DNA of 22,290 nt from a virus (IMGVR_UViG_3300030117_001800:1-22290), one strand, 5' to 3'; positions 8,848-17,740 are shown, counted from the stretch's first letter. The notes: generated by a model not told the origin, from the letters alone. A program made the numbers and translations.

Positions 8848-11800
8848 TTATTGTGATGAATAAACAGTTTCGCTACCTACAGCATATAACTCTCCTTTAT
8901 CAACAGAAGAAGCTATTGCTTCACTAGGTTTCCAATACTGCATTTTAACTTTATTAAAATATCCTTTTATACCTGATAAATCAACACCTACTATTTGATT
9001 TAAAGCAGTTGTTGTAGTATTATTTCTTATATGCCCGTAATATTTGTTTTCTTTATTAACAAAATTTACAGGTATTGATAATGCTGATACAGTTGTATCA
9101 CTGTCTAATATAGGATATGCTACATGCATATCTGTTTCAGCTGATGCCATTTTCCAACCAGTAGTACCCTCATAATCTATTGTATGAAAGTTTTTAACTG
9201 TCGTTGGTTGATCGTTAAATACAAACTCTACATTTGCCGGATCTGTGTAAACAGATTTATAAAACATACATCTTTGTACATCATCTCTATAATGTTGATA
9301 TAAGTTTTGTAAATTATAAGTATAAAACTGATTACTTATACTAAATCCAAAAGTAGGTTTATACGTGTAAAATGATACCCAACCTTTTGATCCTTCGTCA
9401 TACGATAACGTAGCATAATCATCTCTAGTTATACTTGTAGTACCGTTACCACCATATTCTGGTAAATACGTAGAGGTTACACCATGATTGTTTTGTAATG
9501 AAATAACGTATTTGTTTTTTTGCTCGTCGTACATACCGTATACTCTAACAGCATTTTGTAAATTATCTCTAAAAAAACTACGCATACCAGCGTCTGATAT
9601 AGGTGTTAAACCATCTTGCGATAACCGCAATATAACACCTCTATTTTTATCAGAAAAATATTTTCTACCAGCATATACTGCAAAACTCTCAGGATTTTTA
9701 CTTATACCATATTTACCCCCAAAAGTAGCAACTTGGCCAATAACAACTTTTGAAGCAGTTGTAAGTGGTTGACCTTCTTGTGTAAATATAGCGTCTTTAT
9801 CTATTAATGCTCTACTAACTTTATTTTCTTGAAATATAATTAAATTAGTATCTTCAGCGTATAGTTTTTGTATACTACCGTTTTGTATATCAACAGCCTT
9901 AGTTATGTTTTCACCAATAGAAAATTGATTTGTTTCGTTTACTTTTGTTTTAGCATTAAATATACCAGAGTGTATTAAAGCATTACCTCTAATTCTTTGA
10001 GCATACTCATCGTCTACTAAATGAGCTCTAACACCGAAGTCAACTGATTTACCGTTAAACTCACCTTTTATTCTAGACTCTTCAACGTGATATATTCCAG
10101 GTGTATTAGTTGTTGCATTACCACCACCTGCTAATATAAATGTATTAAAATAAGCTATTTCTTTAGAAGCAGTACCAGCTACCATATCAGCATGCAAATC
10201 TCTAATTAAACCGCTTGTTGATGATTCGTAGTATATATCTAAATTAGATTTAACAGGATTAGTTTCTAAAACTGTTAAACCTGTTGATACTGCTATTGGT
10301 TCTTCTTCAATATTTTGTATAACTATTTGTTCACCGGCATTAAACTCGTGCTCATGAGATATTTTAATTTTTTGAAAATATTTTGTTTCACCATCAACAA
10401 CTCTAGTAACAGTTTCTACAGACTTAATAGTTAAAGGGTCGTAAAGTGCTAAAGCTTGGTCATTACTATTTTGAAAAGCTACGCTATCTTGAATTCCATC
10501 AGGAAAAACTTGTCTATCAAAATGTAGTATAGTTCTTGTTTGTTCTTTGTTTAATTCAACTTTTTGAAGTATAGGTCTACGAACATTAAAATTATCACCA
10601 TGTTCTTCTATAGAAGCAGTAGAAAAATCAAAATCATCAAAAACACCGTATATATTGCTTGCGGCAGCTAAATATTGGTTGCTAGAACTATATTCATCTT
10701 CAAATTCACCATCTTCAACAGCAGGTCTATAATCTATTATTTGCCCAACTTCAATTCTACCAGATCCTCCTAATGTGTTACTTATTTCATCTCCATCAAG
10801 AATAATTGTTTTTGAATCCCAATATTTTTGTTCTTCATTATCTACTCTTACTTTAAAAACTAATTTTCCTATGTTAGTTACAATAGCTTGATCTCTTGTT
10901 CTCTTTAATGTAACTTCTTGACCAATTCTTATATAAGGATTTATATTATTACCGTCGCCTATTTCAAAATAAGATTTATCATCTTCATTGTTTGAATTTA
11001 CAGATAATTCAATACCATATTTAACCCTATTAATATCACCGTTATTTAAAGATTTTACTTGAGCTAATAAAGGATTACGTTTAGACATAACAAAGTCATG
11101 AACTCTATCTTTATCTCTATCGCCTTTTGTAAGTATACCTTGCTCTCTAGCAGTACCAACAGTCATAACTTCTATAAAATCTTGATCTACACCAGCTACA
11201 GACTCATTATCTTGCGTGTTATTAGCTTTTACTACTTTTGGAAATACAAGTGTATCAGAACCAGCAACACCTTCTGTTATTTCATCAACTTCATCAACAT
11301 CTCTTGGTATTTTATTTATATTATTACCATATAAACTTATCCAAGTAAATCCTAATACTTCATCATGATTATTTGATTCATTATTCCAATTATTAGCAGG
11401 GTGATTAGTATATATATTATAGTATTCTTGCTCTTGTTGTTTAACTACTATTTTATAGCTATACCAACCATATGGGTTGTAATCTTCGCTAGTTATATCA
11501 CCTTCATACACTTGATCTACTATACTAGTATCGTTAAAAGTTATTGATAATGCTTTACCAATAGTTTCATGATTATTAGCCCAACTATAATTACTATTAA
11601 AAAAATCACTTAAATCGTTTGCTACTGCAGGTATGTTTATAGTATCAACATCATCTGTTGATAATATAACCGGTGATTGTCTACCAAATTTATCTATTAA
11701 AACAACCCCAACTTGATATTTTCTTTTTTGTTTTACAGAGTGATTTTTATAAACTGCTTTATTATACTGTGGATTATTGTTAAAAATCGAAGTAACAGCC

Positions 11801-13089
11801 GTATCACCTTTGCTAGTATTATTTATTACATAGTTTATACCTGATTTACCATTGCTATCAGTTGGCAGTTCATAGTTCTCTGTAAAGTTACCATATATAA
11901 CTCTATTACCAGATATTTCTTGTGATTTAGCTCTTAATGGTACTTGATCAAATACTCTAGTTATTTGTTTGTCTTCTAATATTTTATATGGTTCTTCTGA
12001 TTTGTAAATATACTTATAAACATGTCTATAATAAGTTGTTGAAGTAGTTCCATACATTATAGGTCTAGTTTCTAATAGACTAGTAAAAGAGTTGTTATCG
12101 TTTACATCTATTTCTTTAACTACTTTGACAACATCTTGATCAGATTCTTTTACAAGTATTTCTAATTTAGTTATACGTAATTCGTTATTCCAGTTAATAG
12201 AGCTATCTGTTTGATATTCGTCTCCTGGTAATGGTATTCTAACCTCTACTTGATTATAATGATTTTTCATTATGTCAACTATAGTTTTAGAATAAACATC
12301 TTGAATATCTGTTTCTTCTCTACTTGTTGTTAAAATATTATCTATATTACCTTCGTTTAAAGGTTTAAATACTATTTGTGTAAATGGAGCCATAGTAGTA
12401 TACTCACCATCTTCATATTTATATCTATATGAAAACCTAACAAAACGATCTTTTAAATAATCAGAAGTTATATCGCTGTTATTAGTTATAGTTGTATTAT
12501 CACCTTGCCCTGAAGAATTATGTAGTATAGGTGCTAAATAAGGCGCGACTTTAGCTACAGATATTTGCTCTTCTTTTGTGTAATATGTAATATCTGCCTC
12601 TGCTCTTGTAACGTTTATTTTTCTAGGTTGATTATAATTGTCTGTAAAAAATAATAAATCATCAATTAAATTTACACCAGTAATTAAATGGTTTTTACTA
12701 AAATTTAAAAAATGACCTTTTACTATTATTTTAGCTTCTTCAGATGTATTATTTAAATCAGCCATTAATATTAAACAAGTATTACTTGACTGAGCTCTAG
12801 ACATTGTTCTTACATCACCATCATCGCCTGTAAAATCAGTTATAAACCAATAAGCTTTTTTATTTAAAGTATCAGCAAAATAGCCTATTGTTTCTAAATT
12901 ACCCGTAATATCAGGCATAGGTACAGCTAGTGCATTACCTTCTATGTTTTCAATAGCGCCTACATCAGAATCTTCTGATTGCGTAATTAATATATTTTGT
13001 GCTTCGCGATATTCACCTTTTGGCACAAGCCTTTCATCAAGGTCTTTATTCATTTTACCTCGTAAAAAGCTATTTTGAATTTTAGGCAT
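8848..13089 (-). CDS. Tail stabilisation / muzzle-type protein, crAss-like
   Basis: The 1413-residue product is the largest complete gene here. Its N-terminus has the family-typical block at residues ~6-33, including GKMNKDLDERLVPKGEYREA, followed by a SDVGAIENIEGN stretch. I know this block from the very large stabilisation (P22 gp10-like, PF11134-type) proteins of crAss-like and related marine phages; in the crAss001 virion the counterpart forms the muzzle at the tail tip. The rest is beta-rich looking, with many Thr, Asn, Asp and Tyr residues. A segment near 1060-1190 (SIGENITKAVDIQNGS through YFSDKNRGVILRLSQDG) resembles beta-propeller-like repeats. The ATG follows the previous stop by 3 bases. 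The family call is from recognition; the tail-tip location is inferred by homology. Confidence 0.85.
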   Translation of the reverse strand: MPKIQNSFLRGKMNKDLDERLVPKGEYREAQNILITQSEDSDVGAIENIEGNALAVPMPDITGNLETIGYFADTLNKKAYWFITDFTGDDGDVRTMSRAQSSNTCLILMADLNNTSEEAKIIVKGHFLNFSKNHLITGVNLIDDLLFFTDNYNQPRKINVTRAEADITYYTKEEQISVAKVAPYLAPILHNSSGQGDNTTITNNSDITSDYLKDRFVRFSYRYKYEDGEYTTMAPFTQIVFKPLNEGNIDNILTTSREETDIQDVYSKTIVDIMKNHYNQVEVRIPLPGDEYQTDSSINWNNELRITKLEILVKESDQDVVKVVKEIDVNDNNSFTSLLETRPIMYGTTSTTYYRHVYKYIYKSEEPYKILEDKQITRVFDQVPLRAKSQEISGNRVIYGNFTENYELPTDSNGKSGINYVINNTSKGDTAVTSIFNNNPQYNKAVYKNHSVKQKRKYQVGVVLIDKFGRQSPVILSTDDVDTINIPAVANDLSDFFNSNYSWANNHETIGKALSITFNDTSIVDQVYEGDITSEDYNPYGWYSYKIVVKQQEQEYYNIYTNHPANNWNNESNNHDEVLGFTWISLYGNNINKIPRDVDEVDEITEGVAGSDTLVFPKVVKANNTQDNESVAGVDQDFIEVMTVGTAREQGILTKGDRDKDRVHDFVMSKRNPLLAQVKSLNNGDINRVKYGIELSVNSNNEDDKSYFEIGDGNNINPYIRIGQEVTLKRTRDQAIVTNIGKLVFKVRVDNEEQKYWDSKTIILDGDEISNTLGGSGRIEVGQIIDYRPAVEDGEFEDEYSSSNQYLAAASNIYGVFDDFDFSTASIEEHGDNFNVRRPILQKVELNKEQTRTILHFDRQVFPDGIQDSVAFQNSNDQALALYDPLTIKSVETVTRVVDGETKYFQKIKISHEHEFNAGEQIVIQNIEEEPIAVSTGLTVLETNPVKSNLDIYYESSTSGLIRDLHADMVAGTASKEIAYFNTFILAGGGNATTNTPGIYHVEESRIKGEFNGKSVDFGVRAHLVDDEYAQRIRGNALIHSGIFNAKTKVNETNQFSIGENITKAVDIQNGSIQKLYAEDTNLIIFQENKVSRALIDKDAIFTQEGQPLTTASKVVIGQVATFGGKYGISKNPESFAVYAGRKYFSDKNRGVILRLSQDGLTPISDAGMRSFFRDNLQNAVRVYGMYDEQKNKYVISLQNNHGVTSTYLPEYGGNGTTSITRDDYATLSYDEGSKGWVSFYTYKPTFGFSISNQFYTYNLQNLYQHYRDDVQRCMFYKSVYTDPANVEFVFNDQPTTVKNFHTIDYEGTTGWKMASAETDMHVAYPILDSDTTVSALSIPVNFVNKENKYYGHIRNNTTTTALNQIVGVDLSGIKGYFNKVKMQYWKPSEAIASSVDKGELYAVGSETVYSSQ

Positions 13090-13092
13090 ATA

Positions 13093-14268
13093 TTAATTTT
13101 TAATTCGTTTACTTTGTCCTCTTAATACTTGTGATATTTCAGCTAAGTTAATTTTAGATAATCTAAGCTTAGCATTACGCATAGCTGCTCTTCTTTCTTT
13201 TTTGTATCTGTTAACTATATATTCAGGTATATTTCTTTTAGCAGCTAATACATTAAACGCAATGTGCTTGTATAAAGCTTCTTCTGCAAACTTATGCACT
13301 TTCATTTCAGCGTCAGTACCTAAACCATCAGATATATATTCTATAGCTATAATTTTACCATTTAAATCACTACTAAAATTAAAACTACCAGTTCTTTCGT
13401 TTATAGTAAAATAACCGTTTATTTGTTGGTGTTCTGGCTCAATACCATATCTTCTACCAAAATCAGTACCTAAGTGATTATCTCTACTTATATAATAATC
13501 TTCTTCTGTACTTAAATTACCTGTTAAATTATCTGTATCAAAGTTTTGCCATTGTGTTTCTGTATAAGATGTTCCTTCAACAATTTTGCCATCGCTTCCA
13601 AATACATAGTTATAATCATTATCTTGAACTGGTGATTCTGTAGGATTAGTAGTTAATCTAGTAGGATATATTATCTTTTTTATACCAGAACTATCAATAT
13701 AACATATTTTAACATAGCTTATATAATCCTGAGGCATAGCTATTGATAATGATGGACCTAATTCAACTTCTTGTATTTTAACTGTCTTAAATATGTCGTA
13801 ACTAAATTCTTGTAAACCTCTTTTAGCATGAAATATTACGTCAGATTTATTAACATTGTTTATTAATTTACCATCACCCACATATGCAACCATAAAGCTG
13901 TTTATTATATCTGCTAATGAAGTATATCTATATCCGCCGAACACACTGTCAATTAACTCAACTCTTAGCTCGCCTTCAAAATTATTTTCAGCTAACTCGT
14001 CAAACGCTTGATCACCGTCACCACCTGTAGTTACTGTTAATGTTGTTCCGCTAACTGTAAAATCAAATATTTCTCTATTTAAATAGCTAGTTTCACCCGC
14101 TGTAACATCAGCACTTTCAACATATACTTTTATATCAGCAGCTGTAAGCGTTTGATTAAAACCTGATAATGAATATGTATACGCAGGATAATTAGTTCCA
14201 ACTCCGGTAATATAGTAAACTTGACTACCAGTGTAATATATTTCTTGACTTGTGTTTATTAATCCCAT
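13093..14268 (-). CDS. Head-tail connector / tail ring-type structural protein
   Basis: The 391-residue protein has a beta-rich N-terminal half (MGLINTSQEIYYTGSQVYYI, then Thr/Ser/Tyr-rich strands). The C-terminal third carries a block I associate with crAss-like structural proteins: FGRRYGIEPEHQQINGYFTI, SFNFSSDLNGK, EMKVHKFAEEALYKHIAF and, near the end, RRAAMRNAKLRLSKINLAE, finishing with a basic QVLRGQSKRIKN tail. In such phages this gene sits between the capsid and muzzle genes and encodes one of the ring or tail-tube components below the portal. It starts 3 bases after the preceding gene's stop and ends 3 bases before the muzzle gene, so the three are likely translated as a coupled set. 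Which ring position it occupies cannot be told from sequence alone. Confidence 0.8.
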   Translation of the reverse strand: MGLINTSQEIYYTGSQVYYITGVGTNYPAYTYSLSGFNQTLTAADIKVYVESADVTAGETSYLNREIFDFTVSGTTLTVTTGGDGDQAFDELAENNFEGELRVELIDSVFGGYRYTSLADIINSFMVAYVGDGKLINNVNKSDVIFHAKRGLQEFSYDIFKTVKIQEVELGPSLSIAMPQDYISYVKICYIDSSGIKKIIYPTRLTTNPTESPVQDNDYNYVFGSDGKIVEGTSYTETQWQNFDTDNLTGNLSTEEDYYISRDNHLGTDFGRRYGIEPEHQQINGYFTINERTGSFNFSSDLNGKIIAIEYISDGLGTDAEMKVHKFAEEALYKHIAFNVLAAKRNIPEYIVNRYKKERRAAMRNAKLRLSKINLAEISQVLRGQSKRIKN

Positions 14269-14271
14269 TTA

Positions 14272-14982
14272 TTATTGATTTTCAAGTTGTATTTTTTGAT
14301 TTGTTTCCGCCGAAGCGCTTTGTATAACGCTAGGATCTTTTATAACTATACCAACATATCTTAATATTTCTAATACTAAATCAACTTCGCTTGATGGGTG
14401 TAATGTAAAATCTACAAAACTAACACCTGAAGCACCTGTGCTATCAAATGTTAAAGCTCCGTTAGAATCAACTGTGCTAGCCCAAACAGGATCTGCTGGT
14501 ACTGATACATAGTCTACATCAATAGAAGTTAACGTGCTAGGATTTACTGTTATAGTACTACCTGTTACATAATATATTGGAAACGTTGTTGATGGTGCAG
14601 TTAATGGTGAAGATAATAAAAAGCTTAGTTTTGATTTTTCTATTCTTTCTATGTTTGTTAATCTGCTATCTGCAGATACATTTATAATATTGTAAAATGT
14701 AGGTAAAGTTCCTACACCACTTGTTAATGTTACGCTTGCATTAGCGTAAAATGGATCTATACGATCTTGTATTTTTTTAGGTATATCAGCATATCCTTGT
14801 CCACCTCTACCAAAAGATTCTTTAGTTATAGCTCTAGTGTAATCATGAAAAGCTTTGTCTAGTAAATCAAGTTGAGCTTGAGAACCTATTTTAGAAAACT
14901 CATCTGGTGTTAAAAAACCTCTGGACTCTTTGTTAAGTATAGCTAATACTTTCCTATATACTTTATCTACTGATATTGCCAT
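14272..14982 (-). CDS. Head-tail connector / ring-type protein (236 residues from the internal ATG)
   Basis: I choose the ATG at 14980-14982, giving MAISVDKVYRKVLAIL, rather than the GTG at 15001-15003 that adds MIIIKYK. The ATG form matches the N-terminus usual in this family, and the GTG lies inside the stem of a strong hairpin. The helical N-terminal block (VDKVYRKVLAILNKESRG, then FLTPDEFSKIGSQAQLDLLD, residues ~5-45) is familiar from crAss-like and uncultured marine phages, where the gene precedes the 391-residue-type structural gene and the muzzle gene. The middle is beta-rich with many Thr and Ser. The C-terminus, EVDLVLEILRYVGIVIKDPS, is helical. A connector or tail-ring role is inferred from family recognition and gene order. 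Confidence 0.8.
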   Translation of the reverse strand: MAISVDKVYRKVLAILNKESRGFLTPDEFSKIGSQAQLDLLDKAFHDYTRAITKESFGRGGQGYADIPKKIQDRIDPFYANASVTLTSGVGTLPTFYNIINVSADSRLTNIERIEKSKLSFLLSSPLTAPSTTFPIYYVTGSTITVNPSTLTSIDVDYVSVPADPVWASTVDSNGALTFDSTGASGVSFVDFTLHPSSEVDLVLEILRYVGIVIKDPSVIQSASAETNQKIQLENQ

Positions 14983-14998
14983 TTTATATTTTATTATA

Positions 14999-15027
14999 AT
15001 CACTGGCCCTAGTTAAAGGGCCGTGAT
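14999..15027. other. Strong imperfect hairpin before the 236-residue connector gene
   Basis: The arms GGCCCT (15005-15010) and AGGGCC (15017-15022) pair perfectly around the loop AGTTAA. The stem continues outward as ATCAC (14999-15003) with GTGAT (15023-15027) around one bulged T at 15004, giving 11 base pairs in all. In the transcribed (minus) direction it follows the stop of the 265-residue gene and precedes the connector ATG by about 16 bases. No U-run follows it on the minus strand, so it is not a canonical intrinsic terminator. An mRNA processing, stabilising or translation-control element is more likely. Confidence 0.6.
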
Positions 15028-15036
15028 CATTAGTTG

Positions 15037-15834
15037 TTAGTTTAACCTTTTTTGTATTGATTTGTAAACGTCAACACCTTCATCAGTTTTAAGCCAAGCA
15101 GCAAACGCGCTGTATGGGTTTTCATCAAAAGGTACTTCCATTAATTTTCTATCAGTTGCACCCCAAGTAAATCTTCTTTGATCTTGTGATAAAGTTATAA
15201 TACCCATTTCGTTAGCTTTAATAGCTAAATTTCTAAGTACAACATTTTCATCATTTACAAGATCTAAAAATAAAACAGGGTTTTGTCTTGCAAATAAATA
15301 CAAATCTCTTTTTATTTCAGCTGAACTCATTTTATCAACAGTAGAACCTAGTTCAACTCTTAATATAGCTTCAGCTTGATCTATTTCAATTGATGTAGCA
15401 GTATTTAAAGCTTGCATTTCAGTTTCAATATCAATTAAATCTTCTTTTGCTTCTGCAACATCATCTCTTTCAGAATAAACAATACCTTTTTTAGGGTGGT
15501 ATAAAGATAAAAGTTTTTGTAATGGTTGATTCTGTTTTGGCACAAACAACACACCGTCTTCAAATATAACGTGATCTAACATTACGTTAGTATCTTGCTC
15601 ATCTACAAATATAGATTTTTGATTACTTGAATATCTTATTTCTCTATTAACACCTTTATTATCGTCCCACCATAATAATGGTTTTTTTCTTGTTGATTTA
15701 GACTGTAAAACATAAGTTAGTGGTCTACCGTCTTGCGTTAGATAATATTGTCTATCTTTCATCTCCCATCTTGGAGATGTGTCTTTTACTTGTACTGGTT
15801 CTTCTACCAATACTTCTTTTTTCTTTTTTGCCAT
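15037..15834 (-). CDS. Unrecognised 265-residue virion-region protein
   Basis: No named domain is recognised. The start is a Lys-rich, disordered-looking segment (MAKKKKEVLVEEPVQVKD), followed by a compact aromatic and basic region with WEMKDRQYYLTQDGRPLTYV and KKPLLWWDDNKGVNREIRYS. A Glu/Asp-rich helical stretch spans about residues 120-160. The C-terminal part contains a run of helices (AEIKRDLYLFARQNPVLFLD) and ends VYKSIQKRLN. The gene lies between the small post-capsid gene and the connector genes, and has gaps with hairpins on both sides (15861-15896 and 14999-15027). Proteins of this general type occur at this place in uncultured marine crAss-like phages, as far as I recall, so a head or connector accessory role is a guess from position. 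Confidence 0.8.
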   Translation of the reverse strand: MAKKKKEVLVEEPVQVKDTSPRWEMKDRQYYLTQDGRPLTYVLQSKSTRKKPLLWWDDNKGVNREIRYSSNQKSIFVDEQDTNVMLDHVIFEDGVLFVPKQNQPLQKLLSLYHPKKGIVYSERDDVAEAKEDLIDIETEMQALNTATSIEIDQAEAILRVELGSTVDKMSSAEIKRDLYLFARQNPVLFLDLVNDENVVLRNLAIKANEMGIITLSQDQRRFTWGATDRKLMEVPFDENPYSAFAAWLKTDEGVDVYKSIQKRLN

Positions 15835-15860
15835 AATATAATATAATTAAATAGTTAAAA

Positions 15861-15896
15861 TAAACCTAAAGGCGTCATAAAGACGCCTTTGGTTTA
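15861..15896 (-). terminator. Probable intrinsic terminator after the 108-residue gene
   Basis: TAAACC-T-AAAGGCGTC (15861-15876) pairs with GACGCCTTTGGTTTA (15882-15896): 15 base pairs with one bulged T and a 5-base loop (ATAAA). Read on the minus strand, the hairpin lies 14 bases after the TAA TAA end of the 108-residue gene and its lower stem runs into a U-rich TTTATTTTAA tract. Polarity and position fit termination or 3'-end stabilisation of the capsid/108-residue transcript. It could also be partial, allowing read-through to the downstream tail genes. Confidence 0.7.
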
Positions 15897-15909
15897 ATAT
15901 AAATTGTTA

Positions 15910-16236
15910 TTAAGCATCAAGCGCTATTGCACAAGCTGTAATGTCAGAGTCAACATAAACTCCATTAACATCGTCAGCAACTACAATATAACCGTTAGGC
16001 TTAAAACTGTTTCCACTAATTGCTTCTGCAATTGATTTGAAAACTTTTAGCTCTTGATCAGCTGTTACAGTTAAAGTAACAACATCAACACTACCAGCTT
16101 GTCCATCACCAAGGCTACCTGGCGCAAATTTAATAAGTAAAGTTGCGTCACTAGCTACAGTTAAAGACTGAATTTTTGAAACTGGGTACATTGCCGCGTC
16201 ATCAGCCGCGTCAATAAAAATTAAAAATTTTTCCAT
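15910..16236 (-). CDS. Small post-capsid protein, possible capsid decoration/auxiliary protein
   Basis: The 108-residue product begins MEKFLIFIDAADDAAMYPVS and looks like a small compact beta domain: alternating hydrophobic strands (SLTVASDATLLIKFAP, VDVVTLTVTADQELKVF, GYIVVADDVNGVYVD) with one likely helix (KVFKSIAEAISG). It is acidic and ends with ALDA. There is no signal peptide or membrane segment. It is the first gene after the major capsid gene and has its own leader and 3' hairpin; two stop codons (TAA TAA) end it. Small genes beside the capsid gene often encode capsid cementing or auxiliary proteins, which is the basis for the suggestion. I do not recognise the family, so this is inference from context. 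Confidence 0.8.
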   Translation of the reverse strand: MEKFLIFIDAADDAAMYPVSKIQSLTVASDATLLIKFAPGSLGDGQAGSVDVVTLTVTADQELKVFKSIAEAISGNSFKPNGYIVVADDVNGVYVDSDITACAIALDA

Positions 16237-16239
16237 GTT

Positions 16240-16255
16240 TTAAGTTTTAAGTTTA
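16240..16255 (-). promoter_or_regulatory. Tandem ACTTAAA leader before the 108-residue gene
   Basis: Read on the minus strand, the bases just before the ATG are AACTTAAAACTTAAAAC: the unit ACTTAAA is present twice in direct repeat. A similar CAACTTAAAATTAAACAAAA leader precedes the capsid gene. There is no Shine-Dalgarno sequence. An A-rich translation enhancer of the Bacteroidota type is the likeliest role; promoter function is not shown. Confidence 0.35.
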
Positions 16256-16271
16256 TAGTTTTTGGTTTATT

Positions 16272-16297
16272 ATAAGGCGGCTTTTACACCGCCTTAT
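16272..16297. terminator. Perfect GC-rich hairpin after the capsid gene
   Basis: ATAAGGCGG (16272-16280) and CCGCCTTAT (16289-16297) form a perfect 9-bp stem around CTTTTACA. It lies 12 bases after the capsid gene stop (TAG at 16310-16312) in the minus direction. The seven-T run (16297-16303) is on the plus strand, so by the usual rule the structure would terminate plus-strand transcription; on the minus strand an A-run precedes it and AATAAACC follows. It may stabilise the 3' end of capsid mRNA or act as a weak terminator in the minus direction. Confidence 0.55.
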
Positions 16298-16309
16298 TTT
16301 TTTAATCTA

Positions 16310-17740
16310 CTATGATTCTTTTAATAACACGAAGTTATTAGCAGCTTGTACAACTAAACATCTTTCAGATAAATAGTGTACCTCCATAATATCGTCGCCG
16401 ATATATGATGCACCACCAACAGATCCTGTTACCCAAGACTTCATTCTTCTATCATCAGTTTGAGAAGCTCTATATCTTACGTGTAAGAAAGGTCTCTTGA
16501 TATTTCTACCTAAGTTTTCATCATATACAGATGATACACCAGCAGGAATTAAAATTCCAGAAATATCTCCAAAACCACCTCTACCAGTAGCATCGTTTAA
16601 GTATCTCCAGTCAGACTTATAGAAGTCATAAGAACCTCTTCTTAGTCCTGAGAAACCTAAGTTTAATGCCATATCAGCAGAATTTTCAAATACTCCAAAT
16701 GAAGCACCGCCACCGTAGTTAGCGTTTAATCCAGCCATCATGTCATCAAAAGTTAATGCTAAATCTCTGTTTACGTAAAGGATGTTTTCTTCAATAGCAC
16801 CTTGCTTATCAAGATTTTTAAGTACTAAATCAAAATCAGCTAAAGAAGCTAAATCTTCAAATACATTACCTCTTGTTTCTACTGCTTGGAATAAACCTTC
16901 AGTACCGAAGTTTTCACCAGCAATACCCATATCAGTATCAGCAGTTGAAGAACCAGGAACACCTTTTACAGATTCAATCATAGACATTTCTAAGTAATCT
17001 TCAAATCTTAATCTAGTTTCACTAGCAGATTTCATATACCAAGAAAAACCTGATTGTCCAGACTCATCAATTGTTTCAACCCAACCGATTTGAGCAGTAT
17101 CAGAACCAGAAATTTTAAAGTGATCTTTAATAATAATTGGTCTATTGTCAAATTTAGTAAACTGAGGCTTAAGTTCACCTGCCATAGAAGCAGATCCTTT
17201 AGCAAACTCAGAACCAAATACGAAAACATTAACACCACCATCATTAAGCCCTGTAACGTCATCCATTGTAGCGACTTTATATGGTTTTGCTGTAATAACT
17301 TGACCAGATGTTGCAGAAACTCTACATACTACTGTAATAAGTCCAGTAGCAGCATCAGTAACAATTATAGTAGCACCTACTCTTACAGAGTTAGTATAAT
17401 CACTACCTAATGTTATTGTATTAGCACTTACATCAGCTGTAACAGTTTCGTTACCACCAGCTTTGTGTTTGTAAGCAATATGTAATCTGTTTTGCTCAGA
17501 CCATACTACTTGATCGGATTGCATAGGCATCTCTGCCCCTACCATTGCTAAAAATCCGTTGATTGTACGATTTCCGTATCTTTCGATTTCTTGTTCGTAC
17601 AACTCAGGTAGGTATTGTTGCGCCCAACCTTGGTTAGCTGTATTAGCTAAATCTAAATAGTTGTTCGCGCTTACAGTTTGAGTTGGAGAGTTAGTCAAAG
17701 AGTAACTTCCAGCTAAACCTAAAGACGTATTAAATCCCAT
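16310..17740 (-). CDS. Major capsid protein, crAss-like (HK97-type fold expected)
   Basis: The 476-residue protein forms the icosahedral shell. Residues ~50-90 hold the blocks I recognise from crAss-like capsid proteins: YEQEIERYGNRTINGFLAM, VGAEMPMQSDQVVWSEQN and RLHIAYKH. A Thr/Val/Asn-rich beta insertion follows at about 95-160. Further typical stretches are FDNRPIIIKDHFKISGSDTA, DDMMAGLNANYGGGASFG and, near the C-terminus, HVRYRASQTDDRRMKSWVTG and LSERCLVVQAANNFVL. Length and order fit the family; HK97-like folding is known for it. The gene follows the acidic scaffold-like gene by 24 bases and has a strong hairpin after its stop, fitting high expression. It is the only gene here that ends in TAG. 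Confidence 0.9.
   Translation of the reverse strand: MGFNTSLGLAGSYSLTNSPTQTVSANNYLDLANTANQGWAQQYLPELYEQEIERYGNRTINGFLAMVGAEMPMQSDQVVWSEQNRLHIAYKHKAGGNETVTADVSANTITLGSDYTNSVRVGATIIVTDAATGLITVVCRVSATSGQVITAKPYKVATMDDVTGLNDGGVNVFVFGSEFAKGSASMAGELKPQFTKFDNRPIIIKDHFKISGSDTAQIGWVETIDESGQSGFSWYMKSASETRLRFEDYLEMSMIESVKGVPGSSTADTDMGIAGENFGTEGLFQAVETRGNVFEDLASLADFDLVLKNLDKQGAIEENILYVNRDLALTFDDMMAGLNANYGGGASFGVFENSADMALNLGFSGLRRGSYDFYKSDWRYLNDATGRGGFGDISGILIPAGVSSVYDENLGRNIKRPFLHVRYRASQTDDRRMKSWVTGSVGGASYIGDDIMEVHYLSERCLVVQAANNFVLLKES

Noticed and set aside
16310-16312. TAG at the end of the capsid gene as a sign of stop-codon reassignment, known in some crAss-like phages
   Set aside because: The product already has full family-like length and ending, a hairpin follows, and read-through would enter non-coding sequence. 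All other genes end in TAA and keep full length under the standard code.
17032-17262. 76-codon minus-strand frame overlapping the capsid gene
   Set aside because: It lies wholly inside the capsid gene in another frame, is Leu/Val-rich in the way shadow frames of AT-rich genes are, and has no spacing or leader of its own.
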